From Leptospiraceae bacterium (GTDB lineage: Bacteria; Spirochaetota; Leptospiria; Leptospirales; Leptospiraceae), in NCBI GenBank assembly GCA_024233865.1, contig JACKPA010000005.1, forward strand, positions 1-64,000: DNA of 64,000 bases, written 5' to 3'. This document shows positions 55,812 to 64,000 of the stretch, in pieces. Each line of letters begins with the position of its first letter. Positions within the stretch are counted from its first letter, which is position 1. Made by a program: the position numbers and the translations under genes. A model generated the notes under the pieces. It ran no database searches, was not told the origin of the DNA, and saw nothing but the letters and a program-made list of their open reading frames with translations.

Positions 55812-56231
55812 TCAAGGAGAGTTTATCTTATTTCGTAATTCTTCAAGCCTTTCTTCTGAGGCATACAGCCTTTCAATTACGGATTTCAATAAAATAAATA
55901 AAAACCCAGGAGAAGTTTTACTCAATTTTATAAAGCTATTTTTGTCAATCACACCTAATTTTGCTTTTGGAGACTTCACCATTATGGTTGCCATCCTGGG
56001 AGTTGATTTAATCAGTGCCATCTCGCCAAAAAAAGCGCCTGGTTCCAAAACACCAATTTCTTCAGCCTTTTTTTTTCCTTGTTTTGTTTTTAAGACTGAA
56101 AGTTCTCCCTCAAAAACAAAATACATAATGCCATTTGAGTATTCTCCCTGCTCAAAAACAATCTCCCCATTTCTAAAATATTTAGTAGAAACATTGCTTA
56201 TATAATCCATTATATTACTCAAAGTTCCCAT
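55812..56231 (-). CDS. Cyclic-nucleotide-binding domain protein
   Basis: A 139-residue protein consisting of one CNB domain. The phosphate-binding cassette GAFFGEMALIKSTPRMAT carries Glu70 and Arg79, the residues that hold the ribose and phosphate of cAMP or cGMP. There is no DNA-binding helix-turn-helix, so it is not a Crp. It could receive the cNMP made by the cyclases at 3893 and 9605, by contact with another protein. It precedes the GNAT fusion gene by 18 bp, so both are likely in one operon with serA. The ATG at 56231 lacks a clear ribosome site; 56210 is an alternative. Confidence 0.88.
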   Translation of the reverse strand: MGTLSNIMDYISNVSTKYFRNGEIVFEQGEYSNGIMYFVFEGELSVLKTKQGKKKAEEIGVLEPGAFFGEMALIKSTPRMATIMVKSPKAKLGVIDKNSFIKLSKTSPGFLFILLKSVIERLYASEERLEELRNKINSP

Positions 56232-56429
56232 ACCTCATGTTCATTATCCATTATTTGACTAAAAAAAAATATAATTTTTGCTTGATTTAAATTTTTCCGG
56301 TTAGAATAGCTTTTCGAATTGATTTTAATCATAGTATACATTGGATGAGTTGATTTTTGTAAAAGCATAAAAATACAAATTGTTTTTTTTTTATTGATAT
56401 ATGTATAAGGAAGAAGCTTATTTTACTAT

Positions 56430-57077
56430 ATGAAAGTTGCAACTTTTAAAGAATGGACTTTAACTAAGCTTGACAAGAATTTTGGATTGGTGCAGGTTAT
56501 TGATGAGGAATGCCATTTACTTCAAGAATGGCGAACACTATCAAATTCAGTAGAAATTACTGATTTTCATAAACAAACTCTGCTAAAGTTACAAAAATCA
56601 TTAATTTGGGGTGGGAAGAGTTGGAATGAATTTGAGCTTGAAAACAAGTTTATAAGTCCTGTAATCATGTGTGCTGAAATTGATGATAGGACTATAGGTT
56701 ACTTTCTCGAAAGACAATTATCGGGTACAGTGGGTGATTATGAACTTTCCGGTATTGTATATGGAATGATTGCCAAAGGATTTCGAGACCCGGACCTTCC
56801 TTACTTTTGTATGCATGAGTATAAAAGAAGTGTTGATAATCAAGGAACACCGGACGCACAGGTTCTTGCTGCTATGCTAGTTGCCAGGGAGCAAAATAAA
56901 AATCAAAAGCCAATTTATGGTTTGTACATAGTTGGACTAATTTGGAATTTTATTGTTTTGAATGGTGGTGAATATTGTATTAGTAAAAATTATGATGCTT
57001 CGGATGATGATATTTTTGAGATTTTCAAAATGTTGAAAGCGGTGAAGGTTATTATTTATAAAAATTTACTTGGCTAA
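56430..57077 (+). CDS. PD-(D/E)XK-fold protein, catalytic Asp missing
   Basis: The 215-residue protein matches a small nuclease-fold family: a helix FELENKFISPV, the strand GIVYGMIAKG, the E-x-K strand MHEYKRSVD, then AQVLAAMLVAREQNKNQKPIYGLYIVG and a C-terminal helix LKAVKVII. In the related proteins I know the third strand carries Asp (as in the sister protein at 22452: GIPDFLI); here Tyr stands in its place. The E-x-K pair is kept, so activity is doubtful. No operon partner: the OppD gene follows after 34 bp. Confidence 0.7.
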   Translation: MKVATFKEWTLTKLDKNFGLVQVIDEECHLLQEWRTLSNSVEITDFHKQTLLKLQKSLIWGGKSWNEFELENKFISPVIMCAEIDDRTIGYFLERQLSGTVGDYELSGIVYGMIAKGFRDPDLPYFCMHEYKRSVDNQGTPDAQVLAAMLVAREQNKNQKPIYGLYIVGLIWNFIVLNGGEYCISKNYDASDDDIFEIFKMLKAVKVIIYKNLLG

Positions 57078-57111
57078 ATAAGCTATATACCTCAGTTTTC
57101 ATAAATATAAA

Positions 57112-58077
57112 ATGGAAAAATTACTACAAATCCAAGACTTACATATAAATTTTCGAGTAGAAGACAAAGTGTTTCCTGTTATCCAAGACGTATCTTTTGA
57201 TATTAACAGCAGCGAAATCTTAGCTTTAGTGGGAGAATCGGGCTGCGGAAAGACAGTAACATCTTTAGCCATCACAAAATTACTACCTATAAAAATTGCA
57301 GAGTATGTTTCTGGAAAAATTTTTTTAAAAAACCAGAATTTGTTACAAATTTCTAATAAAGAGCTTAAAGGAATTCGCGGAAAATTTATTTCTTACATAT
57401 TCCAAGACCCGTTTACATCTCTAAACCCTTTAAAAAAAATAAAAGACCAGGTAACAGAGTCTTATTTAATTCATATCTCCTCAAATGAAATGGAAGCCAT
57501 TGAAAGAGCAAAGTTCTTATTAAACAAAGTAGGAATCACAGACCTTGATGACAGGCTAAATGCTTATCCCAATCAAATGAGCGGAGGTATGTTGCAACGA
57601 ATTTCCATAGCAGCAGCTCTCATGTGTAGTCCTAGTTTGTTAATCGCTGATGAACCAACAAGTGCGATTGATGTAACAATCCAATCTCAACTGATAGATT
57701 TACTCTTAAGATTGAAAGAGGAAAGTCGAATGTCCATATTATTTATTTCCCATGATATTGGTCTTGTTGCTTCTTTTGTGGATAGGATTGGAGTTATGTA
57801 TGCCGGACAAATTGTAGAAATAGGAACTGTGGATGAAGTGATAGATTCTCCCAAACATCCTTATACACAGGCACTTTTGGAATCCGTTCCGTCTGATTTT
57901 GACGCACAACAAAAGCTAAAAGTGATTGAAGGAATCGTTCCTGCACCTAACGAATATCCTAAAGGTTGTCATTTCTCAACCAGATGTGAAAAAGTCATGG
58001 AAAAATGTATCTTAAATAAACCAAAGATTTTTGGGATTTCCGAAACTCACTTTTCAAGGTGTCACTTGTTTGGCTAG
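57112..58077 (+). CDS. Oligopeptide ABC transporter ATP-binding protein (OppD-like)
   Basis: A 321-residue ATPase: Walker A GESGCGKT, signature MSGGMLQR, Walker B LLIADEPTSAID, switch His in FISHD. A C-terminal oligopeptide domain follows with four cysteines (GCHFSTRC, MEKC, SRCHLF), in the place where some relatives carry an iron-sulphur cluster. It powers import of oligopeptides or nickel-like substrates. No OppF or permease lies beside it; the OppB-type gene is about 25 kb away (30865). Confidence 0.92.
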   Translation: MEKLLQIQDLHINFRVEDKVFPVIQDVSFDINSSEILALVGESGCGKTVTSLAITKLLPIKIAEYVSGKIFLKNQNLLQISNKELKGIRGKFISYIFQDPFTSLNPLKKIKDQVTESYLIHISSNEMEAIERAKFLLNKVGITDLDDRLNAYPNQMSGGMLQRISIAAALMCSPSLLIADEPTSAIDVTIQSQLIDLLLRLKEESRMSILFISHDIGLVASFVDRIGVMYAGQIVEIGTVDEVIDSPKHPYTQALLESVPSDFDAQQKLKVIEGIVPAPNEYPKGCHFSTRCEKVMEKCILNKPKIFGISETHFSRCHLFG

Positions 58078-58179
58078 TTTTTTAGATGTTTCTTAATATT
58101 TCAAATTCTCTATAGAAATTTTGAAAGTTTTAATTGACACAAATCCCGAAAATTATAATAAATAGCCGGGGTTTTTAAA

Positions 58180-59010
58180 ATGAAAGATTTATCCAATAAA
58201 AACGTACTTATCACAGGTGCCGGTAATGGAATCGGAAAGTTACTTTCTATTGCCATGGCAAAAGAAGGAAGCAATATCGTTCTGTGGGACTTAAACCCAA
58301 AAAGCATAGGCATGGTTGCCAAGGAAATTGGTGAAATGGGAAAAAAAGCCTGGGTCTATCCATGTGACGTATCTAAAAAAGAGGAAGTGTACAAACAAGC
58401 CGAAAAAGTCCAAAAAGAAGTAGGAAAAATCGACGTTCTAATCAATAACGCCGGGATAGTTTCCGGTAAACCGTTTTTAGAATGTTCGGATGAAGAATTG
58501 GAGCGTTCCATAGACGTGAATCTATTGGCACATTTTTGGACAACAAAAGCTTTTTTACCGGATATGATCAAAACAAATAGTGGTCATTTGGTAAGCATTG
58601 CGTCAGCTGCAGGTTTAATAGGTATTGCTTCTTTAGCAGACTATTCTGCCAGTAAATTTGCCGTTGTAGGTTTTGATGAATCTATTCGAATGGAACTAAG
58701 AAAATCTAAAATAAACGGTGTAAAAACGACCTGCGTCTGTCCGTATTATATTAACACGGGAATGTTTGATGGTGTAAAAACTAAATTTGATTTTTTACTT
58801 CCCTTATTGGATCAAAATAAAGTGACATTCGAAATCTTGAAAGCCATCAAAGAAGATATGTCGTATTTAAAGCTACCTCCTATAGTTGAGATTATTCCTT
58901 TAATGAGATTGCTGCCAACAGAAGTAACAGACTGGTTTGCGGACTTTCTCGGACTTAGTTCATCCATGAACGAATTCAAAGGACACCATGGTTCAACAAG
59001 TTCTTCTTAA
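58180..59010 (+). CDS. Short-chain dehydrogenase/reductase
   Basis: A 276-residue SDR: NAD(P) site GAGNGIG, NNAG, catalytic Ser-Tyr-Lys in SIASAAG and DYSASKFA. The C-terminal part (about 205-276) has hydrophobic stretches. The pattern resembles the SDR16C group that acts on retinoids, steroids and other lipids, but the substrate is unknown. Its stop overlaps the end of a Kelch remnant on the other strand. Confidence 0.88.
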   Translation: MKDLSNKNVLITGAGNGIGKLLSIAMAKEGSNIVLWDLNPKSIGMVAKEIGEMGKKAWVYPCDVSKKEEVYKQAEKVQKEVGKIDVLINNAGIVSGKPFLECSDEELERSIDVNLLAHFWTTKAFLPDMIKTNSGHLVSIASAAGLIGIASLADYSASKFAVVGFDESIRMELRKSKINGVKTTCVCPYYINTGMFDGVKTKFDFLLPLLDQNKVTFEILKAIKEDMSYLKLPPIVEIIPLMRLLPTEVTDWFADFLGLSSSMNEFKGHHGSTSSS

Positions 59011-59159
59011 AAATAGGCTTTTTCTTTACTTATAGAAGCGTCATATAGTTCTGCACTTTTTTCCGGATTTCTTTTTTTATAACCTGCAGCTATCAATACT
59101 TTTCCGTTTTGTTCAATGATTAGGCATTTTGCCTTCAGATATTGATTTTGGACAAAAAA
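59007..59159 (-). pseudogene. Kelch-motif gene remnant
   Basis: The minus strand holds a stop-free stretch of about 50 codons that includes EQNGKVLIAAGYKKRN and SAELYDAS, the core of the Kelch/galactose-oxidase-like repeat (consensus like GKVLIAGG...SAELYDP). There is a stop upstream (59160-59162) and no start with a ribosome site, and only one repeat unit is left. It is best read as a decayed fragment. Confidence 0.6.
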
Positions 59160-59197
59160 CTACTTTACAATGCTTTTGGGTAATTGGTACTTAGATT

Positions 59198-60943
59198 ATG
59201 CTTAAGATAGCTTACGGAGAAGCCAGTTTCGATAATTTGAGGAATAGAGGCGATTTGTATATTGACAAAACATCTTTCATTCCATTGCTAGAAAACCATA
59301 CAAAGTTCTTTTTTATCAGACCGAGGCGTTTTGGGAAAAGCCTTTGGATCAGTGTTTTGCACGCTTACTACGATACAAACAAAACAAACATTTTTGACAA
59401 ACTCTTTGGCGGGCTATACATTCAAAAGAATCCGACAAATTACAAAAATTCGTATCTTGTTTTGAGATTCGACTTTTCCGGTTTGAATACGGAAAATGAA
59501 TTTAGTCTGAAAAATGATTTTACCTTTAGGGTTAGAAGACAAGTAATAAGCTTTTTTCGGTATTATAAAAACTATTTTTCCAATTCTTTCCTTGAAAATA
59601 TAGAAAAACAATTTGAAAACCTCTCGACAAGTCAATTGATTTCAAGAGTGAAAGAAGAAGCCAATCTAATACAAAAAAAAGTCTATGTTCTTATAGACGA
59701 ATACGACCACTATGCAAACAAACTGGCATCGGAAGGAAGAGAATCTTTTGTGAAAAACATTGTCTCTAAAACCGGTTTTGTGAGGGAATTTTATGAACAG
59801 ATGAAAATTGCAAGCGGAGAAGGCGTTTTTGAGAGATTTTTTATCACAGGTGTTTCTCCCATTATGTTGGATGAACTCGCAAGCGGATTCAACATACTCA
59901 GTGACATGACAACTGACTCGAGATTCAATGAAATGATAGGTTTTACGATAGAGGAAGTCCAGTGGTTGCTTGATATGGTTTCGGAGGAAAGATATACCCA
60001 AAAAACAAAAGAAGAAGTTCTTAAAGATTTGATTTACTATTATAATGGATACTGTTTTTCCAATGGAGCCAAAACAAGACTTTTTAACTCCGATATGGTA
60101 TTGTATTTTATGGAAAAATTTTCCGGAATCGGTTATCCGTCAGACCTTTTGGATGAAAACGTAAAAACGGACTATGTAAAGCTACGAGGACTGATCGTGG
60201 GTGCTAGCGGAAAAGCCAAATTGCAGAGCATCATAGAAGAGGTAAACTTAAATGATACTCTGATTGTAAGTTTAACCAAGAGGTTCAATTTTACCCAAAG
60301 ATTTGGGGATAATGAGCTAAAGTCTTTGCTGTTCTACTTAGGATTACTAACGTTTTCCAATAAATCCGAAAGGTTCAAAATACCAAACCAGATTATTCAA
60401 ACTCTGTATTGGGAATACCTACGGAAATTTTTGGAAGAAAGTCTGACAATCGAATTTGATATGCGTCTTTTAAGCAAGGCTTTGTATGAAATGGCAGAAG
60501 TGGGAAAGGTAGATTCCTTGAAAGAATTGGCAGTTGACTTTTTCCAAGAGAAGTTGTCCGGTTATGATTTTAGCGGACTCACCGAAAAACACGTTAAGTT
60601 TATATTTGTATCCTATTTTACACTGAGCAAACTCTACAATATCATATCGGAAAGGGAACTACCCGGAAAGAAACGAATTGACTTACTCTTTGAAGCCCAT
60701 CCTGCATTTTATGAGTATGTGCTATACAATTTCGTAGTGGAGTTCAAGTATATTCGCAAAAAGGACACGGAAGAAGAAGCGAATCAAAAGAGAAAAGATG
60801 CCATAAACCAAGCTCGTGAATACTACGAAATCTACAAAAGGGACTTCAAGCAATTCGGGCGTGAACTCCGTTCTTTGGCTTTGATTGTGAGCCATTCGAG
60901 AGAGGTAGAACTAATCGAAGTGTGCGGATTTGATGTATTTTAA
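59198..60943 (+). CDS. AAA-ATPase-like/PDDEXK_9 protein
   Basis: A 581-residue member of the AAA-ATPase-like family with a C-terminal PD-(D/E)XK nuclease domain. The family signature sits at the N-terminus: YIDKTSFI, then FIRPRRFGKSL (a P-loop variant), and LIDEYDHYANKL. The C-terminal nuclease fold has Asp in KRIDLLFEA and E-x-K in NFVVEFKYI. The family is common in multicopy in bacteria and its role is unknown; mobility or defence has been proposed only by inference. It starts right after the Kelch remnant. Confidence 0.87.
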   Translation: MLKIAYGEASFDNLRNRGDLYIDKTSFIPLLENHTKFFFIRPRRFGKSLWISVLHAYYDTNKTNIFDKLFGGLYIQKNPTNYKNSYLVLRFDFSGLNTENEFSLKNDFTFRVRRQVISFFRYYKNYFSNSFLENIEKQFENLSTSQLISRVKEEANLIQKKVYVLIDEYDHYANKLASEGRESFVKNIVSKTGFVREFYEQMKIASGEGVFERFFITGVSPIMLDELASGFNILSDMTTDSRFNEMIGFTIEEVQWLLDMVSEERYTQKTKEEVLKDLIYYYNGYCFSNGAKTRLFNSDMVLYFMEKFSGIGYPSDLLDENVKTDYVKLRGLIVGASGKAKLQSIIEEVNLNDTLIVSLTKRFNFTQRFGDNELKSLLFYLGLLTFSNKSERFKIPNQIIQTLYWEYLRKFLEESLTIEFDMRLLSKALYEMAEVGKVDSLKELAVDFFQEKLSGYDFSGLTEKHVKFIFVSYFTLSKLYNIISERELPGKKRIDLLFEAHPAFYEYVLYNFVVEFKYIRKKDTEEEANQKRKDAINQAREYYEIYKRDFKQFGRELRSLALIVSHSREVELIEVCGFDVF

Positions 60944-61061
60944 GTTAGGTGTCGAACTCACATTAATTAATATTTATTTAAAAAGAGGAACCTTTTTTAT
61001 TGACTAATTATATCTTAAAACAAGTCTTTATAAATTAATATTTTATAGGAGTAGTATTCAT

Positions 61062-62153
61062 TTGAAGTCGAAATTTCTTAAAACAATCATATCCTTTTTT
61101 GGTTTGTTGGTATTATTATTCTTTCTATTATTAACTTGGGCACACTTTACAACACTTCAACCACCGGAATTTCAAGAAGAACAGGTTGTTTGTCCGGATA
61201 ATACACCGGAAATAGAAAAAGATGCAAAAATTAAGGTAATAAGCTGGAATCTTCAATATCTTGCCGGAAAAACTTATGTCTTTTACTATGACCTTCCTGA
61301 TGGCTCCGGTCCTGATGAAAGACCATCTACGGAAGAAATCAAAAAAACAGCAGCCGAAGTAGCAAGAGTCATTCAGGATGAAAAACCAGATATAATTTTA
61401 TTTCAAGAAATTGATGACGGAGCAAAAAAGACTGATTACGAAGATCAGCTAGCAAAACTCTTAAAGTTATTACCTAAAGATTTTAAATGTCATACTTCCA
61501 CTTTCTATTGGAAAGCTGATTTTATTCCTCATCCTCATATAATGGGTAGCGTAGGAATGAAACTTTCAACCATAAGCAAGTATAAAATCAAATCAGCAAG
61601 CAGACATGCACTTCCAACCATACCGGACGATATTTTAAAAAAACAATTTAATTTCAAAAGGGCCATTTTAGAAGCGAGGTTACCGGTAAAAGAACAAAAA
61701 GACTTTGTAGTACTAAATACACATTTGGATGCTTTTGCACAAGGTTCTAATACAATGGAAATGCAGGTTAAAAAGATCCATGGATTGCTCACCAAATTAA
61801 CTCAAGAAAAAGTATTATGGGTGATTGGAGGTGATTTCAACCTATTACCAGCAGATTTTGACATCCATAATATACATCCTAGCCAGCAAAGCTATTACAA
61901 CCCGAAATCTGAGATTTCCATTCTGTTTGATTCTTTTTCTTCTGCTGCAACCAAAGAAGACCTGAATGGTCCGAACAAAGAGAAGTTTTTTACGACTGTT
62001 CCCAATAACCCTTCCATCAGTCGTTTGGATAAAACTATAGACTATTTATTTTATAGTGATACTCTTAGATTGGCTAATTATCGTGTCAGACAAGAAGATA
62101 CTCAAAAAATTTCAGACCATTTGCCACTTGTTGGAGAGTTTGAAATAAAATAA
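61062..62153 (+). CDS. Membrane-anchored endonuclease/exonuclease/phosphatase-family protein
   Basis: A 363-residue protein with an N-terminal membrane helix (about 8-28) and an EEP fold outside. Motifs: ISWNLQYL, LFQEIDDG (metal Glu), LNTHLDAF, IGGDFNLLP, and DKTIDYLFY with SDHLPLVGEF (catalytic His). Substrate may be nucleic acid, phospholipid or sphingolipid. Start is TTG at 61062, 10 bases after TAGGAG. The DUF3332 lipoprotein gene follows at 62223. Confidence 0.87.
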   Translation: MKSKFLKTIISFFGLLVLLFFLLLTWAHFTTLQPPEFQEEQVVCPDNTPEIEKDAKIKVISWNLQYLAGKTYVFYYDLPDGSGPDERPSTEEIKKTAAEVARVIQDEKPDIILFQEIDDGAKKTDYEDQLAKLLKLLPKDFKCHTSTFYWKADFIPHPHIMGSVGMKLSTISKYKIKSASRHALPTIPDDILKKQFNFKRAILEARLPVKEQKDFVVLNTHLDAFAQGSNTMEMQVKKIHGLLTKLTQEKVLWVIGGDFNLLPADFDIHNIHPSQQSYYNPKSEISILFDSFSSAATKEDLNGPNKEKFFTTVPNNPSISRLDKTIDYLFYSDTLRLANYRVRQEDTQKISDHLPLVGEFEIK

Positions 62154-62222
62154 GCTTGTTTCTTTTTCATAAAATTATAACAAACAGATTGATCTTTTAT
62201 TATGGTAGAAAAAAGTTTATCC

Positions 62223-62801
62223 ATGAAACAATCTATAAAAAAAATAGTCATTCTAGTCTTTGTTTTAAGTCTTAGTGCAAATTGCTTTGGAAAATTTGCC
62301 CTAGCAAAAAAAGGTCACGAAATTTTAAGTGGAATCAATGTCGGTGGACCATGGGTTAGCAAAGTTATAAGAACAATTCTAATGTATCCTTTAGATGGGA
62401 TTGCCCTTTGGGTAGATATGGTTATACTCAACCTCATAGAGTTTTGGACAGATAGCAATCCGTTAGGTTATAATGAATATAATAAAAATGGAATATATGT
62501 AAAATCGTTTCAAAAAGGAAATGAAAATATTCAAATTACATATTCGGATTTTGGAAACAGGATGGATGTTCTGGTAACTGATGGAAACAAAAGCGAAAAA
62601 TTTGTTTTTCTAAGAGAAGAAAAGGGAAAAATATTCAAAGAAGAAAAGGGAAATCTAAAACAAATTAGCATAAATTCCATTGTTATAGGTGATAGGGTAG
62701 TTTTAAAAATGGTTAAAGATGGTAAATTAGAATCTTCTAAAATAGTAGATATCAAAAATTACCAAGAACTCGAAAATCGTATTGCAAACAAAACACTATA
62801 A
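62223..62801 (+). CDS. DUF3332-like lipoprotein
   Basis: A 192-residue lipoprotein from the ATG at 62223 (an ATG at 62202 would add seven residues). Lipobox LSANC (Cys20), then NCFGKFALAKKGHE and LNLIEFWTDSNPLGY, the two marks of DUF3332 proteins. The rest is a charged beta domain. Its function is unknown. It lies 69 bp after the EEP gene in the same direction. Confidence 0.75.
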   Translation: MKQSIKKIVILVFVLSLSANCFGKFALAKKGHEILSGINVGGPWVSKVIRTILMYPLDGIALWVDMVILNLIEFWTDSNPLGYNEYNKNGIYVKSFQKGNENIQITYSDFGNRMDVLVTDGNKSEKFVFLREEKGKIFKEEKGNLKQISINSIVIGDRVVLKMVKDGKLESSKIVDIKNYQELENRIANKTL

Positions 62802-62857
62802 ATAATCACAAAAGAACGTGAGTTTCGTTTAAGCAATTCAATTCCACAATTAGGGGA

Positions 62858-64000
62858 TTATCTCAAATCTTTGATATAGCTCAACGGAACTCCAAACCTT
62901 TCTACAGTAAGAATTTTCTTTCCGCCTTTGGGAACTTTACAATCTTTATAGTTTGAAGCTAAAATGTCTTGGTAATCGGAATAGATCAAAAAATCTGCCT
63001 TTGTCCCTATTGTAAGTTCAAAGTTCTTAGGGAGATAATATGAGATAGTGAGTGGGTCCGCACAAAAAGAAACACTATATCTTTTGTTTGGTGAATACTC
63101 AGCATCATTTTGTTTCACGTAGAGAACTAACTTTTTTATCAACTCCGCATACGAAACAACCCAATAATCCATCTCATACTTCTTAAACGCTCCGGGTAGC
63201 CCTCCAACAAAATAGTTATAGTAAATATACTGGTAAGGATGAATTTGCCAAAGAATACGCAAGTGGTTTCCTGTATACACAGCCATTGTTAATATAAAAA
63301 TGAAAAATGAAATTTTGGATTTGTAGTACAAAAAGTGTAGTATTTCATATAAAACTATTCCACCCATACAAACAAATATAGGAACCAAAAACACAAAATG
63401 CCTGCTCCCATTGTAAACTGGAGGATTTTTTAAAAAGAAAAATACCAAAGGTAAGCCAAAAGAAAGAGTAACAATAAACAAGGAAATACTTTTTTTGTAT
63501 TTTTGAGTTTTAAAATTTATATACATTCTATAAACAAAAAACAACAATCCAAATGATCCTAAAATCAGTACCAATTCAGGTAAATTGATACTAAAATACT
63601 TTAGCAAATAATAGCGTGGAAATCCTCCATTAGAAGGATGAATGAGATTTCCTTCAAAAATTTCATACACATCTCTATAAAAATTACTCATCTTAAATAA
63701 AGAATGAAACGGGTTAACAATAGGGTTCAGTTGTGCATAGGGCCAAAATAGCAACAAAACCATATAAGAAATTAGTAATGATTTTAACACTATTACGGAT
63801 GATCTTTGGAACAAAAAGTTAAAAGTATACTTTTTTATCCACAGAAGTAGGAGTGAATATATCAAAATTCCCAATCCCATATATCCAATAAGCAAAAAAC
63901 CCCCAACGCGAATACCAATGGCAAAACCTATAAAGCCCCCCATCCAATAAACTAACTTTGATGGTACTTTAGGAAAGGAATTTATCACAAGAAGAATACA
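62858..64000 (-). CDS. Membrane glycosyltransferase (GT39-like), N-terminus outside window
   Basis: The frame is open through the right edge (in-frame codons CIL LVI before the GTG at 63988), so the N-terminus lies beyond the window; 380 codons are seen. Several membrane helices, with GFAIGIRVGGFLL, NPPVYNGSRHFVF and HPYQYIYYNYFVGG in order, typical of GT39-type glycosyltransferases that use lipid-linked sugars and work in the inner membrane. The C-terminal domain (about 290 onward) is soluble. Confidence 0.82.
   Translation of the reverse strand, partial: CILLVINSFPKVPSKLVYWMGGFIGFAIGIRVGGFLLIGYMGLGILIYSLLLLWIKKYTFNFLFQRSSVIVLKSLLISYMVLLLFWPYAQLNPIVNPFHSLFKMSNFYRDVYEIFEGNLIHPSNGGFPRYYLLKYFSINLPELVLILGSFGLLFFVYRMYINFKTQKYKKSISLFIVTLSFGLPLVFFFLKNPPVYNGSRHFVFLVPIFVCMGGIVLYEILHFLYYKSKISFFIFILTMAVYTGNHLRILWQIHPYQYIYYNYFVGGLPGAFKKYEMDYWVVSYAELIKKLVLYVKQNDAEYSPNKRYSVSFCADPLTISYYLPKNFELTIGTKADFLIYSDYQDILASNYKDCKVPKGGKKILTVERFGVPLSYIKDLR

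Noticed and set aside
1..64000. CRISPR arrays, tRNA or rRNA genes, prophage or integrase genes
   Set aside because: No regular spaced repeats, cloverleaf-like sequences or such genes could be recognised on either strand.

Overview
The window is a 64-kb piece of a low-GC (by eye roughly one third G+C) Gram-negative genome. I infer a spirochaete of the Leptospira lineage. The grounds are the many lipoproteins with short leptospiral-type lipoboxes, 7TM-DISM sensor proteins fused to kinase and cyclase domains, a type III glutamine synthetase, a seven-cysteine small lipoprotein, SpoIIE-type phosphatases with TPR tails, and outer-membrane barrel proteins. There is no rRNA or 16S sequence to confirm this. 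No tRNA, rRNA, CRISPR array, prophage or intact insertion sequence was seen.

Layout. 1-14.3 kb is a signalling block: a CheB-CheR fusion running off the left edge, a triple-PAS histidine kinase, a membrane adenylate/guanylate cyclase, glutamine synthetase III, a receiver-first histidine kinase, and a three-gene operon (lipoprotein, secreted protein, then a 1131-residue 7TM sensor kinase-receiver-cyclase). 14.5-23 kb holds envelope and housekeeping genes: SppA-like peptidase, an outer-membrane barrel protein, a Lon-related protease, PurL and a small PD-(D/E)XK protein. 23-28.9 kb is a surface-protein region with a 1274-residue repeat lipoprotein, noticeably richer in G+C, and two smaller lipoproteins. 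29-36.8 kb has a HAD enzyme, a STAS-like protein and CheY pair, a lone OppB-type permease, ProB with a TPR lipoprotein, and a PilZ operon. 36.9-46.7 kb has transporters (SSS symporter, UMF1-type MFS, AmtB), a lipoprotein-DUF1285-cytochrome c operon, and an AmtB-SpoIIE phosphatase pair. 46.7-50.3 kb is groES-groEL under a double CIRCE operator, then an OPA-type transporter. 50.3-64 kb carries HAD, NlpC/P60, a beta-propeller lipoprotein, SerA, a GNAT-pseudo-VanX fusion, a cyclic-nucleotide-binding protein, two more PD-(D/E)XK proteins, OppD, an SDR enzyme, an EEP nuclease/phosphatase, a DUF3332 lipoprotein, and a membrane glycosyltransferase cut by the right edge.

How the genes fit together. 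Two class III cyclases and one small cyclic-nucleotide-binding protein suggest cNMP signalling. The three receiver or kinase proteins, the PilZ protein and the SpoIIE phosphatase add other signalling layers. AmtB and GSIII are the ammonium uptake and assimilation steps. OppB and OppD lie about 25 kb apart with no OppA, OppC or OppF in the window.

Points most worth following: the GNAT protein whose C-terminal half looks like a D-Ala-D-Ala dipeptidase with nearly all its zinc and catalytic residues replaced; a dispersed palindromic element present in a long and a shortened form, both between convergent genes; the repeat lipoprotein that appears anchored at both ends; and the decayed remnants of a hybrid kinase and of a Kelch-type protein.
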